Below, piece by piece: positions 20,123-28,280 of a stretch of DNA of 64,000 nucleotides; the stretch's first letter is position 1, and every line of letters starts with the position of its first letter. Below the pieces are notes generated by a model. It saw only the letters and a program-made list of their open reading frames with translations, had not been told where the DNA came from and searched no databases. The position numbers and the translations under genes were made by a program. This DNA is from Gammaproteobacteria bacterium (GTDB lineage: Bacteria > Pseudomonadota > Gammaproteobacteria > Pseudomonadales > Ketobacteraceae), in the NCBI GenBank assembly GCA_013178375.1, contig JABLXQ010000014.1, forward strand, positions 124,001 to 188,000, in the 5' to 3' direction.

Positions 20123-20470
20123 GGTGCCCGCTGATGAACCCAGCGGCCTGATCAAACTTGCCTTTGGTGGCGCCTGTCATGATCGTCATAGGCCATTTCG
20201 GTTAAAAACATTTATCCGGATTATCTATTTCCGCTGCAACATTAGCCTTCATGCATCAAGCGCAACGAGGATTCTGACATTCGCTATACCGCAATGGGCG
20301 AGGTGCGGCTCCTCGCTTGATGTCGCCTGTATACCTACCGACATCGTAAAGCGGACCTCCGCAAATCTGGAGGAACTACTTAACTTGGGGAACTCGGAAT
20401 CCTGGCGCGCAACTCACCGAAAAATAAAAAAGCCACTTCGCTCTGCTTTTATTTTCCGGTGAAGTCATTC
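20123..20470. other. Intergenic stretch after the exporter
   Basis: I see no coding region or RNA gene here. The only structure is the hairpin at 20415-20461 near its right end. The boundary between the NRPS block and the decayed zone lies within this stretch. Confidence 0.6.
20415..20461. terminator. Imperfect hairpin, possible bidirectional terminator
   Basis: CACCG at 20415-20419 pairs with CGGTG at 20457-20461. Inside, an A-rich strand ending in AAAAAAGC faces GCTTTTATTTT, with two bulged bases and an 11-base loop. The T-runs are within the stem, so it could act in either direction. It sits 10 bp beyond the stop of a broken minus-strand ORF and about 290 bp after the exporter stop. Confidence 0.45.
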
Positions 20471-20702
20471 TTAGACAACGGTTCTACCTTCGCGTTTGGT
20501 GATGTACGGTAACGCAAAAAGATACAGACCGGTAACCAGCTCTAAAAGATCGGGGGCAATGGCGAGTACGTTATCCACAACGAAGGCTCTGAAGAATCTA
20601 CAGCCTTGGCTACGAAATTGGCAACAACTGCCGCTGCAAAAACGATGGAGAGACAACGATGGCTTTGTCGAATCCAGGGTTCCAGTTCATTTCGAACTCC
20701 TT
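20471..20702 (-). pseudogene. Broken small membrane-protein ORF, unknown family
   Basis: On the minus strand, AAGGAG at 20697-20702 precedes an ATG whose frame reads MNWNPGFDKAIVVSPSFLQ and then soon stops. A second frame carries a plausible C-terminal half (VVDNVLAIAPDLLELVTGLY, then ALPYITKREGRTVV and a stop at 20471), followed by a terminator-like hairpin. A good ribosome site, a hydrophobic C-terminal segment and a hairpin just past the stop suggest a former gene of about 65-75 residues broken by frameshift. I do not recognise the family, and the pieces could be unrelated. Confidence 0.35.
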
Positions 20703-20932
20703 GATAGCGGAGTGGGTGCTGCTTCGATCATCTTCGATCCGTTGCCCGAAGGATCCCGAAAGCCTGCATCTACCGCACCATATCGTTCCACAGGTTCCTG
20801 CGTAAATTCCACGCCACGCTCACTCAGACGTTCGAAAGCTTCGCTACAGTTATCCACGAACAGTACCAGGGGAAACATAGCACGCTTTGCAACTATTTCA
20901 TGCAAGGTCCGCGCTGTTGCAGCGTCATGCAC
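20687..20932 (-). pseudogene. Truncated VOC (glyoxalase/bleomycin-resistance) protein
   Basis: The 81-residue frame contains FERLSERGVEFTQEPVERYG followed by DAGFRDPSGNG, the typical second half of a vicinal-oxygen-chelate domain, which is normally about 120-150 residues. The N-terminal half with the first metal ligand is missing and no start with a ribosome site is visible. I read it as a 5'-truncated relic. It lies convergent to the exporter in the decayed zone. Confidence 0.6.
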
Positions 20933-21024
20933 TGGCGGATCCGGCTTGAAAATGTGGGTAGATGGCGTCGCTCTTGAGCGGGCCCAACGGTTCTGTTGCT
21001 GCCAAAAGTTCGATCTTTGGGGTG

Positions 21025-22254
21025 TTACCGCGGCCCATTGCGTGGCAGAGTGAAGTGAAACGTGGCGCCGATGCCTGGGACGCCCTCCGCACGAATTGTC
21101 CCTCCATGCTTATTGATAATGCGCTGGACTGTCGCCAGGCCAATGCCGGTACCCTCAAAATCCTTGTTACTGTGCAGACGCTGGAAGGGGGCAAATAATT
21201 TGTCTGCGTACTGCATATCAAATCCTGCGCCGTTGTCGCGGACACAATATTCTACTGTTTCATCTGCACCCGCCCGTGAGCTGAACTCGATGAGCGCTTT
21301 GTCTTTCTTGGCCGAATATTTCCAGGCGTTGGATAGCAGATTTTCTAACACCGTTGTAATCAATCCAGCGTCACATTTGATCTGTTCATCATCGTACACC
21401 CAGAATTCGACAGTACGGCCCGGAGCCCGGCTGCGCAAGTTCGCGACAATCTCATTGGCCAGATAGCCCAAACTGATGGACGTCAATTTAAGCTCCGCCC
21501 GACCATACATAGAAAGTTGCAGTAGATCGTCGATCTGGCCTGACATCCTTTTGCTTTCAGAGACAATTCGTTGAAGATAAAACAGGCTGTCTTTATCGAG
21601 CTGTTCATTGGCCTCATTGATCAATAGATTGCTGAAGCCGTTGATCGCCCTTAGCGGGGCACGCAGATCGTGCGAGATGGTATAGGAATAGGCTTCCAAC
21701 TCCTTGTTTGCTTCTTCCAACTCCTTGGTGCGGGTGATAACGCGATTTTCCAGTTCCATATAAACTTGTACATTTTCCATTGCTACTGAGGTGGTATTGG
21801 CCAATGCTTGCAGCAGTTCCACCTCGGCGGGTGTGGCTTTGTGAGGATTTGCCCAGTAGTTGCCAATGGCACCGATAGGTGCGTCGGTTCTGATGGGAAC
21901 CATGACCAGACTTTTCACAAAGGTGGGCTTGTATGCGTCGGCAGGAATGCGATCATCCGCGTAAATATCTTCGATGCAGGCTGTTTGCTTGTTCAGCATG
22001 ACCCATCCGCTGATGCAGGCCGACATGGGGAAACGCATGCCTTTCCAGAGTGGACTGATGGCATTCTCTTCCGCATAAAAACATTGACCGTTGTCACGTA
22101 ATACAAAGGTGGCCCCATCTGCCCCCGTCAGCTGACGGGCAGCGACGCGCACGATGGACATGATGGTTTCCAGATCCCGTGCCAGTGACAGCGCTTGAAC
22201 CACATCCACCAACAGCTTCATGGCTTCAATATGCAGGATGCGAGATTGATCCAT
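21025..22254 (-). CDS. GAF-domain sensor histidine kinase
   Basis: 409 residues with GGAGG 8 bp before the ATG. An N-terminal GAF domain (about 10-165) is followed by a short coiled linker (about 170-190), a HisKA dimerization domain with phospho-acceptor His195 in SYTISHDLRAPL, and an HATPase domain with the N box ENLLSNAWKYS, DNGAGF and GTGIGLA. No membrane segment is seen, so it should be cytosolic and sense a diffusible ligand or redox state through GAF. The layout resembles the output half of bacteriophytochrome-like kinases, but there is no PHY domain. No response regulator is adjacent, so the partner is unknown. It is intact although surrounded by decayed sequence. Confidence 0.92.
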   Translation of the reverse strand: MDQSRILHIEAMKLLVDVVQALSLARDLETIMSIVRVAARQLTGADGATFVLRDNGQCFYAEENAISPLWKGMRFPMSACISGWVMLNKQTACIEDIYADDRIPADAYKPTFVKSLVMVPIRTDAPIGAIGNYWANPHKATPAEVELLQALANTTSVAMENVQVYMELENRVITRTKELEEANKELEAYSYTISHDLRAPLRAINGFSNLLINEANEQLDKDSLFYLQRIVSESKRMSGQIDDLLQLSMYGRAELKLTSISLGYLANEIVANLRSRAPGRTVEFWVYDDEQIKCDAGLITTVLENLLSNAWKYSAKKDKALIEFSSRAGADETVEYCVRDNGAGFDMQYADKLFAPFQRLHSNKDFEGTGIGLATVQRIINKHGGTIRAEGVPGIGATFHFTLPRNGPR

Positions 22255-22360
22255 CTATTGCCTCCACTCTTTTACTGCGTAAATTGTATGATCCTCTGCC
22301 GATTTCTGTAAATGCGTTGCAGTGTTAATGACTATTGCCCATAGAGACGCTGGGGTTTAA

Positions 22361-22524
22361 CAGGCTGTTGAAAAAACGGCCTTACCGGGCCTTATGTTGG
22401 TACCATATCACGTCCAAAACCTTTTCAGAGATGAACATGCGCGGCCCCGATATTACCCAGGAATCATTGTTCACAACCGTCCACCTGGAAACCTTTGTCC
22501 CCCGCAATCACCCACTGCGCGGCT
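22361..22524 (+). mobile_element. 5' fragment of an insertion sequence (transposase N-terminus)
   Basis: The stretch starts with AGGCTGTTGAAAAAACGGCC, which looks like an IS terminal repeat. A frame opening at 22431/22437 reads MRGPDITQESLFTTVHLETF then VPRNHPLR, a typical transposase start in IS1182/IS5-like elements. It stops abruptly at about 22524, where the sequence changes to the truncated IS4 element. Only about 30 residues of roughly 450 remain. Confidence 0.7.
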
Positions 22525-23684
22525 GATTAACTGTACCGCGATATACTGACACACGGGTTTGAAGCGGATGTCCACGGGCTTCGTCCAAAGGCAACGGCTG
22601 CCTGACTCGCTTCGCGCCGAATCAGGTTGTAAGTCAACAACAATCCCCAGACCTCCTGATAAATCAGCTCCACTTTCTTGCTGCGCAACGTCACCGCATT
22701 CTGCTGCATCGAGCTTTTGAGATCCCGGAACCCCAACTCAATTTCCCAGCGCTCCTGATACAGCTGTGCAACCGCCTTGGCACTGTATTTATCCGCCGGC
22801 AGCGATGTCAGCACGGTTTTCACTGTGCCCCGCACCTCATAGCAGTCTTCCCGAACGTCCCAGTGTGCAGGTAAATCCGGATTGCGTTTGCGTGCCTGCG
22901 GCGACACCCTCATCCGCAATAATCGGTCTTGTTTGCCGTAACGGGTGATTTCTTCGCTGACCAGATTACGGCGTGCCGGTATCAGCCAATGGCGGTTATC
23001 GCCTGACGAGGCAAGGCTCAGCAACAAGTCGGCACCCCAGAAGCCCTTGTCAAAGAGCGTCACGGAATGATCGGGTATCTGCTGCAAAAAGCAGTCTGCC
23101 AGCCGCATCTCACTGCGCCGGTAGGGGCTGAGACTGGCATCCAGGATAATGTGGGAACGCACATTCATAAGGGCAACCAGGCGCATCATCGGGAATGGCG
23201 TTTGGCGCTCGGTTGCTGTATTGCCAGAACCGAAGTGGGCTCTGAGATCAGGTGCGTCAGGCGTCCGCAGCAGTGCGCCATCAATGGCCAACACTTGCAG
23301 GTTATGCCAATGATCGCCCTCGTAGCGTTCACGTCCCCATTGCTGGCCAGTTTTACGGAAGAGGTATTCAACCGGATCAGCGCCCAGACGTTTACGCGCT
23401 TCGCAGACACCGCTTTTGGCAAGCAGGGAATCGGATGCCAGACCCTGAGCGCAGATGTTCAGGCGCCGTGCGACTTCATGAACCGGCTCATCGCGGAATA
23501 ACGCCATCCCCAGCACCAGCCACAGCACTTGGTCGGAAGGTAAACGCCGACGCCGGATGCTGGCCTGAGCGGAGAGCTGCAATGCCGACTCAACCCATTC
23601 AACGGGGATGTGTTGGGTAAAGGTGCTGAGGTCGGAGAAGTTGAACAGGTCGTACAGATCGAGCAGAGACTGCTGAAAAGACAT
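22525..23684 (-). pseudogene. IS4-family transposase, frameshifted and truncated
   Basis: From ATG 23684 the frame reads MSFQQSLLDLYDLF and shows the IS4 DDE layout: VLAIDGALLRTPD, TLFDKGFWGADLLL and the YQERWEIELGFRDLK signature (Y-(2)-R-(3)-E-(6)-K). After GLLLTYNLIRREASQAAVAF, near 22580, the frame changes: the natural continuation DIRFKPVCQYIAVQL is in another frame and is cut at 22525. Normal relatives run about 430-440 residues, so both a single-base shift and a 3' truncation are present. The catalytic acids survive, but the C-terminal tail does not. Confidence 0.85.
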
Positions 23685-23686
23685 AA

Positions 23687-23720
23687 AAAATCCGGTGACT
23701 GAAAGCAATCACCGGATTTT
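23687..23720 (-). terminator. Hairpin plus T-run directly before the transposase start
   Basis: A perfect 12-bp inverted repeat (AAAATCCGGTGA / TCACCGGATTTT, 10-base loop) lies immediately 5' of the transposase ATG. Read on the minus strand it is a GC-containing stem followed by a T-run that ends 2 bases before the ATG. It should stop transcription entering from outside, and it occupies the ribosome-binding position; no Shine-Dalgarno sequence is visible. Confidence 0.7.
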
Positions 23721-23765
23721 CAGGGAAGTCCCTTTCTGACTCAAATGCTTAAGTGAACAGCATTA

Positions 23766-23964
23766 CGCCGTAAGCGGCATATACACGACCTGCGGCCGTG
23801 GGATGCAACGATAATAGCCAGGCGAACAACTCCAGACTTGCCGCTGCAGGAACCAGCAACCAGGGCGACCTGTCCTGCTTCAACCACAAGTATGGCAAGT
23901 AACAGCCGACGATTTCCGCGACCGCAGTAACCAAAAAAAGCATCAGGGTTTTCAGTTCAACCAT
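23766..23964 (-). pseudogene. YnfA-like (UPF0060) membrane protein, 3' end cut by IS4
   Basis: The frame from ATG 23964 gives two membrane segments and the UPF0060 hallmarks: [20 protein letters not shown] and [13 protein letters not shown]. Family members are about 108 residues with two more membrane segments after AAYGG; here the homology ends at AAYG, exactly where the IS4 end begins, and the frame closes with GVMLFT. It is therefore a truncated gene. Confidence 0.85.
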
Positions 23965-24437
23965 GGATGGGTTTGCTCATGAAGGAGAAATTGAAAATGT
24001 CGGGCTTGACCATAGAGCGTACTCCGCAGTCTATCTCGGCGGAATAGTTACGCGAGACCTTTTTAGGGACAGTTCTAATAGGCTGTTACAACAGGAGACA
24101 GCTAGCGACATTGGTGCTATCTCTTGAGGACAATGGAGTCGTTAATGCAGTTGCACCGGCTGCGGGAATCCGTGTCAATTTGCGTCCACCTCGGAAGCCA
24201 ATCGATCCCAGGTGCGGCGAGAATGAACACATCTACAAGGAACGCGAGAGCGGTGAGTGGTATCGGCAGTGGGGTCTTACCATTTTGCGCGAAGGTCGAT
24301 GCGAGCAAATCCCTCCCGTTTGGCTCGTGCTCGGACAAGATCCGTCTCCAACGGTGTAACTGGCTAGGCTGATATAGACATATGCCTGCCACACTATTCA
24401 GCCCGCGCGAAGCCATTCGCTACCTGTGGTCTGTGAA
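23965..24437. other. Intergenic stretch without a recognised gene
   Basis: Several short ORFs (82-99 residues) overlap here in different frames, but none has a ribosome site or recognisable motif and they overlap one another. The sequence looks like decayed DNA between the cut ynfA-like gene and the sulfur operon promoter. Confidence 0.5.
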
Positions 24438-24469
24438 TTGACACTATATTCTAATATTCGTTAGAATAT
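24438..24469 (+). promoter_or_regulatory. Promoter with overlapping ArsR-type palindromic operator
   Basis: TTGACA at 24438-24443 and TAGAAT at 24462-24467 are spaced by 18 bp, a near-consensus sigma-70 promoter. ATATTCTAA-N6-TTAGAATAT (24446-24469) is a perfect 9+9 palindrome covering the spacer and the -10 box. It lies 30 bp before the ArsR-rhodanese gene. Position and AT-rich symmetry fit autorepression by that ArsR-family protein, as in BigR-type regulators; the repressor assignment is inference. Confidence 0.8.
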
Positions 24470-24499
24470 TATCTCATTTGTCGTCCTCCTATGTGATTC

Positions 24500-25183
24500 A
24501 TGACTTTACGCCGCGCCCTCAAAGACATGCTCTACGAACAGGTTGGCAGCTTGGTCAAAGGAATGGCCAATGCCAAGCGTCTGGAACTGGTCGAGCTGCT
24601 TTGCCAGGCACCCAAGTCTGTCGAAACCCTGGCCAGCGAAGCTGGAATCAGCATCAAGCTGGCCAGCGCCCACCTCAAAGAGCTGCGATTGGCCCATCTC
24701 GTTGAGGCTGATCGGCAGGGTCGCCAGATGATCTATCGCATCACCTGCCCGGAAGTAGCGGGATTTCTAGTGATGGCGCGTGGCTTGGCCCGAAACCGTT
24801 CCTTTGAACTCCGGCATGCGTTGCAGGAGATTACAGCCAGCGCTGCTTTGTGGACGGCTGCCGACGACCAGACCCTACTGAATCAGGCGAAGCGCGGCGA
24901 GATCACCTTGATTGACGTGCGCCCCGCCAACGAATTTGCCGCGCGGCATTTGCCCTATGCCCTGTCCATTCCAATGATGGAACTGAGCGCTCGATTGGCC
25001 GAGTTGCCACTGGGCAAGCCAGTGGTGGCCTATTGCCGGGGGCCGTTCTGCTCCTTTTCCGTGGAAGCAGTACGGTTCCTGCGCGACAAGGGCTTCGATG
25101 CTTTCCAGTGGCCGGCCGGCGCAGCTGATTGGATTTCCGCAGACCATGAGAGCGAGTCAGCACTGTTCGGAGGTGCCGCATGA
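24500..25183 (+). CDS. ArsR-family repressor fused to a rhodanese domain
   Basis: 227 residues. The N-terminal part (about 10-100) is a winged helix of the ArsR/SmtB type (ANAKRLELVELLC, ETLASEAGISIKLASAHLKE). The C-terminal part (about 125-215) is a rhodanese with active-site Cys179 in AYCRGPFC and the VRPANEFAARHLP segment. The ELCVCDL metal site of classical ArsR is absent, so sensing is more likely through cysteine thiols or persulfide, possibly formed by the fused rhodanese. It is the first gene after the palindromic promoter and its stop overlaps the next start (ATGA), so it probably autoregulates a sulfur-stress operon. Confidence 0.9.
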   Translation: MTLRRALKDMLYEQVGSLVKGMANAKRLELVELLCQAPKSVETLASEAGISIKLASAHLKELRLAHLVEADRQGRQMIYRITCPEVAGFLVMARGLARNRSFELRHALQEITASAALWTAADDQTLLNQAKRGEITLIDVRPANEFAARHLPYALSIPMMELSARLAELPLGKPVVAYCRGPFCSFSVEAVRFLRDKGFDAFQWPAGAADWISADHESESALFGGAA

Positions 25184-25575
25184 AAAAACTGGTGTTCGTG
25201 TACAACGGCGACAGCGGTCTGGTAAATGGTGTCATGCATTACCTACACAAGCGCATTTCGCCTGAAACCTATCCCTGCCAACTCTGTGGCGTTATCTACG
25301 ATGGCATGTCGGTCAAGCAGGAGTGGCTGGCCTTTGTCAATGCTTTGGATGTAGCCACGGAATTCCTGCATCGCGATGAATACAGCAAGCAATATGGCAA
25401 GACCAGCCTGGCCTGGCCGGCAGTGCTGCTGCATGAGGACTTGGCGTTGCAAAAAGTGGTGCTGAGCGCGAGTGACTTCAAAAATATTTCCACGCTGGCT
25501 GTGCTTCAGCAAAAACTGGGCGATTTCGTTCGTAACGAAATGGTGGGCGATTCCAAGGCTGTATTTCCTACCTAG
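25180..25575 (+). CDS. Conserved hypothetical protein with YPCQLC motif
   Basis: 131 residues, overlapping the previous gene by 4 bp. It starts KKLVFVYNGDSGLVNGV and has a paired-cysteine motif YPCQLC near residue 31, then an alpha/beta-like sequence without signal peptide or membrane segment. I recall similar proteins annotated loosely as GTPase, but I see no Walker A or G motifs. Its place between a rhodanese-fused regulator and a persulfide-dioxygenase-like enzyme makes a role in thiol or sulfur chemistry plausible. Function not established. Confidence 0.8.
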   Translation: MKKLVFVYNGDSGLVNGVMHYLHKRISPETYPCQLCGVIYDGMSVKQEWLAFVNALDVATEFLHRDEYSKQYGKTSLAWPAVLLHEDLALQKVVLSASDFKNISTLAVLQQKLGDFVRNEMVGDSKAVFPT

Positions 25576-25614
25576 AAAGAGCTGAACGGATTTTCGCTTT
25601 TAAGGAGCAATATC

Positions 25615-26352
25615 ATGTTCTTTCGACAGAAAACCAATGATGATGCATCGGTCTCTTATTTCTTCGGTTGTGCAGGTCATGGCAAGGCGGTGGCGGTCGA
25701 TGTAGTTGCTGGTGATGAAGACTGGTTCATTGCCGCCGCCCAACAGGCCAATGTCACCATCACTCATGTGATCGACACGCACATACACGCCGATCACTTT
25801 TCCGGTGGCCGGGAGCTTGCGCGCCGCACCGGATCACTATATGGCCTGCACGAATCCGATCTTGACCAAGTGAAATTTGCGTTCGCTCCCCTAAGCGACG
25901 GGCAGCTACTCGACATAGGCAACGTCAAAATCAAAGTGCTGCACACACCAGGTCATACGCCCGACAGTATCAGCCTGCTGGTGACCGATCTGCGGCGCGG
26001 AAATGAGCCCTGGTTCGTCATCACCGGCGACACTTTGTTCGTGGGGTCGGTGGGCCGTCCCGATCTGGCGGGAAAAGAGCGGGAAATGGCTGCCGTGCTT
26101 TACCGAAGCTTGCAGGACAAGCTATTGACGCTGTCGGATGAACTCGAAATCTTTCCGGGCCACCAGGCGGGTAGCGCCTGTGGTGCCGGTTTGTCAGGCA
26201 AACCCTCATCGACACTGGGCTTTGAGAAGCGCTGGAATACCTTGCTGACGTTGCCACAGGAGGAATTTGTGGCTCAACTGATCGCCACGATTCCACCGCG
26301 TCCGGCCGCCATGAACGCCATGGTTCGATTCAATCAGGGCCTGGTGAACTAA
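25615..26352 (+). CDS. MBL-fold persulfide dioxygenase-like hydrolase
   Basis: 245 residues, with AAGGAG upstream. The metallo-beta-lactamase metal motif THIHADH gives His56, His58, Asp60 and His61; LHTPGHTPDS, ITGDTLFVGSVGRPDL and the late IFPGHQ supply further ligands. The layout matches ETHE1/Blh-type sulfur dioxygenases, which oxidise glutathione persulfide to sulfite, rather than lactamases or glyoxalase II. Neighbouring rhodaneses support a sulfide-detoxification role. Cytosolic; no signal peptide. Confidence 0.88.
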   Translation: MFFRQKTNDDASVSYFFGCAGHGKAVAVDVVAGDEDWFIAAAQQANVTITHVIDTHIHADHFSGGRELARRTGSLYGLHESDLDQVKFAFAPLSDGQLLDIGNVKIKVLHTPGHTPDSISLLVTDLRRGNEPWFVITGDTLFVGSVGRPDLAGKEREMAAVLYRSLQDKLLTLSDELEIFPGHQAGSACGAGLSGKPSSTLGFEKRWNTLLTLPQEEFVAQLIATIPPRPAAMNAMVRFNQGLVN

Positions 26353-26353
26353 C

Positions 26354-27589
26354 GTGAATGCTTCTGCCATTCAGCTCGGGCTGCGCGAGAATCTCGCCCA
26401 GTTTGCGCTACTGGTTCTGGTGAATGCTTTCGTAGGTGCAATGGTCGGCTTGGAGCGCAGTATTTTGCCCGCCATTGCCGAGCAGGAATTTCATCTAGCG
26501 GCCAAGGCGGCGATTCTGTCGTTCATCGTGGTCTTTGGTGTTACCAAGGCAATAACCAACTATTTTGCCGGTCGGTTGGCGGATCGAGTCGGGCGCAAAC
26601 AGGTGCTCGTGAGCGGCTGGCTGGTAGCGATGCCAGTGCCATTCCTGCTGATGTGGGCGCCGGACTGGAACTGGATCATCGCGGCCAATGTGCTGCTGGG
26701 AGCGAGTCAGGGACTGACTTGGTCCATCACTGTCATCATGAAGATCGATTTGGTAGGGGCCCGGCAACGAGGCCTGGCCATGGGATTGAACGAGTTCGCT
26801 GGCTATGCTGCGGTGGCGGCCAGTGCACTCGCCACCGGCTGGATCGCTGCGCACTATGGGCTGAGGCCGCAACCTTTCTATCTGGGTATTGGTTACGTGG
26901 TTTGCGGCCTGCTGCTTTCTGTTCTGATGGTTCGCGAGACACGGCATCACGTAACCTTCGAAATCAAAACCCAAACATCGCAAACGGAATTGCTGAGCCA
27001 GCGCGAAATCTTCCTGCGCACATCGCTGACCGATCGCAATCTTGCCAGTGTCAGCCAGGTTGGGTTAGTGAACAATTTGAATGACGGCATGGCCTGGGGT
27101 CTGTTTCCGCTGGTGTTTGCCGCAGCCGGACTGGATCTGCGACAGATTGGTGTGCTGGCGGCCGTTTATCCCGCCACGTGGGGCGTTACCCAGATATTGA
27201 CCGGCGCCATGTCTGACCGTCTGGGACGCAAATGGTTGATCGTGGGCGGTATGTGGGTGCAGGCGGCCGGAATCGCCTTGATTGCGTTGAATGCGGATTT
27301 CAACCTGTTTGTCTTGGCTAATGTGCTGCTGGGTCTAGGCACGGCTATGGTCTATCCCACGCTGCTGGCCACTATTGGCGATGTCGCTGGCCCTTCCTGG
27401 CGTGCGTCCGCCGTTGGCATCTACCGGTTATGGCGCGATTTGGGTTATGCAATTGGCGCACTGGTAGCGGGGGTTACTGCAGATCTGTTTGGACTCAAGG
27501 CAGCGGTAGTGCTGGTGGCGGGCCTGACGCTGCTGTCCGGTTTCGCTGCTGCAATACGCATGCAAGAAACACTGAAGAGGAATCTGTGA
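26354..27589 (+). CDS. MFS transporter of the sulfur operon
   Basis: 411 residues, GTG start 2 bp after the previous stop. About twelve membrane segments with the MFS loop motif GRLADRVGRKQVLVSG between segments 2 and 3 and a second copy GAMSDRLGRKWLIVG in the C-terminal half. Substrate not identifiable from sequence; its position between a persulfide-dioxygenase-like enzyme and a rhodanese suggests export of an oxidised sulfur species, which is inference. The next gene overlaps its stop by one base. Confidence 0.88.
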   Translation: MNASAIQLGLRENLAQFALLVLVNAFVGAMVGLERSILPAIAEQEFHLAAKAAILSFIVVFGVTKAITNYFAGRLADRVGRKQVLVSGWLVAMPVPFLLMWAPDWNWIIAANVLLGASQGLTWSITVIMKIDLVGARQRGLAMGLNEFAGYAAVAASALATGWIAAHYGLRPQPFYLGIGYVVCGLLLSVLMVRETRHHVTFEIKTQTSQTELLSQREIFLRTSLTDRNLASVSQVGLVNNLNDGMAWGLFPLVFAAAGLDLRQIGVLAAVYPATWGVTQILTGAMSDRLGRKWLIVGGMWVQAAGIALIALNADFNLFVLANVLLGLGTAMVYPTLLATIGDVAGPSWRASAVGIYRLWRDLGYAIGALVAGVTADLFGLKAAVVLVAGLTLLSGFAAAIRMQETLKRNL

Positions 27590-27936
27590 TGGGCATTAGT
27601 GATCAAGTCGAGTTCGTGGAACCGAATCAGCTGCGCCAGCGCGTAGAAAGTGGCGAAAAGGTGGCAATTATCGATGTTCGATCCGCCGATGAATTTGTGG
27701 CCAATCAATTACCTGGCGCTATTAACATTCCTGCCGATCAGTTGGAAAACCAAATTGGTGAGCTGGCAGGCCATGCCGCCATTGTAACTGTATGCAATTT
27801 CGGAGGCGCTCGATCCTGCGGCGCAGCGAAAAAGCTCAAAGAACTCGGCTTTGGCAATGTTTCGCCTTTGCGTGAAGGGCTGCGAGGGTGGCAGGAGGAG
27901 CATGAGTATTCATTCGACACGAAGGCGGAACGCTAA
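27589..27936 (+). CDS. Single-domain rhodanese
   Basis: 115 residues, start overlapping the transporter stop, GAAGAGG upstream. One rhodanese domain with VAIIDVRSADEFVANQLPGA and the active-site loop VTVCNFGGARSCGAA (Cys69). No signal peptide. It probably moves sulfane sulfur to an acceptor alongside the MBL enzyme. Last clearly co-transcribed gene of the operon. Confidence 0.9.
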   Translation: MGISDQVEFVEPNQLRQRVESGEKVAIIDVRSADEFVANQLPGAINIPADQLENQIGELAGHAAIVTVCNFGGARSCGAAKKLKELGFGNVSPLREGLRGWQEEHEYSFDTKAER

Positions 27937-28280
27937 GCACTTCTGATTGTTAAGCCCACTGACCCACTCGATTTGGTAAGTTATAGCGAAGTAAGCACCA
28001 GATACCTATGCCCGCAATGGCGTTTTGCTTAGAGTGGAACATGGCATTTGGTGATCATGTCGCCAGACTAACTGATCACGTTTGGGGAAATACGCATCCG
28101 TTGTTGCATATTGCCGTGGCCCGTTTTGCGTTATGCCAGACAAAGCTGTCACGCTGCTGCGCACGAGGTTTCAATGCGCACAAAATTGCTGACGGCATGG
28201 GTGAATGGTGTGTGCATGACATGTCAATCGAAAGTTGAGATGGCGTTTCTAATTCAAATTGAACGACGTGGGAGTAAACA
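27937..28280. other. Intergenic stretch, nothing recognised
   Basis: A 76-residue ORF (28008-28238) shows no motif, ribosome site or family resemblance. GGGAG just before 28281 serves the DsrE-like gene. I see no terminator or promoter that I would defend. Confidence 0.5.

Larger units (their letters stand above)
22525..23765 (-). mobile_element. IS4-family element, left end deleted
   Basis: One end is visible near 23765, where the sequence reading out of the transposase (TAATGCTGTTCACTTAAGC on the minus strand) interrupts a ynfA-like gene. The expected matching terminal repeat is absent at the other side, and the transposase lacks its C-terminus, so the left end was lost at the junction with the IS fragment at 22361-22524. 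No target-site duplication can be recognised because the two flanks are unrelated. Confidence 0.75.

Noticed and set aside
24111-24416. Three overlapping ORFs of 82-99 codons before the sulfur operon
   Set aside because: They overlap in different frames and strands, and none has a ribosome site, a motif or a plausible amino-acid profile.
25615-26352. Metallo-beta-lactamase
   Set aside because: The fold is shared, but the GDTLFVGSVGRPDL context, the motif spacing and the rhodanese neighbours fit a persulfide dioxygenase.
28008-28238. 76-codon ORF between the rhodanese and DsrE-like genes
   Set aside because: No motif, no ribosome site, unusual composition; probably chance.
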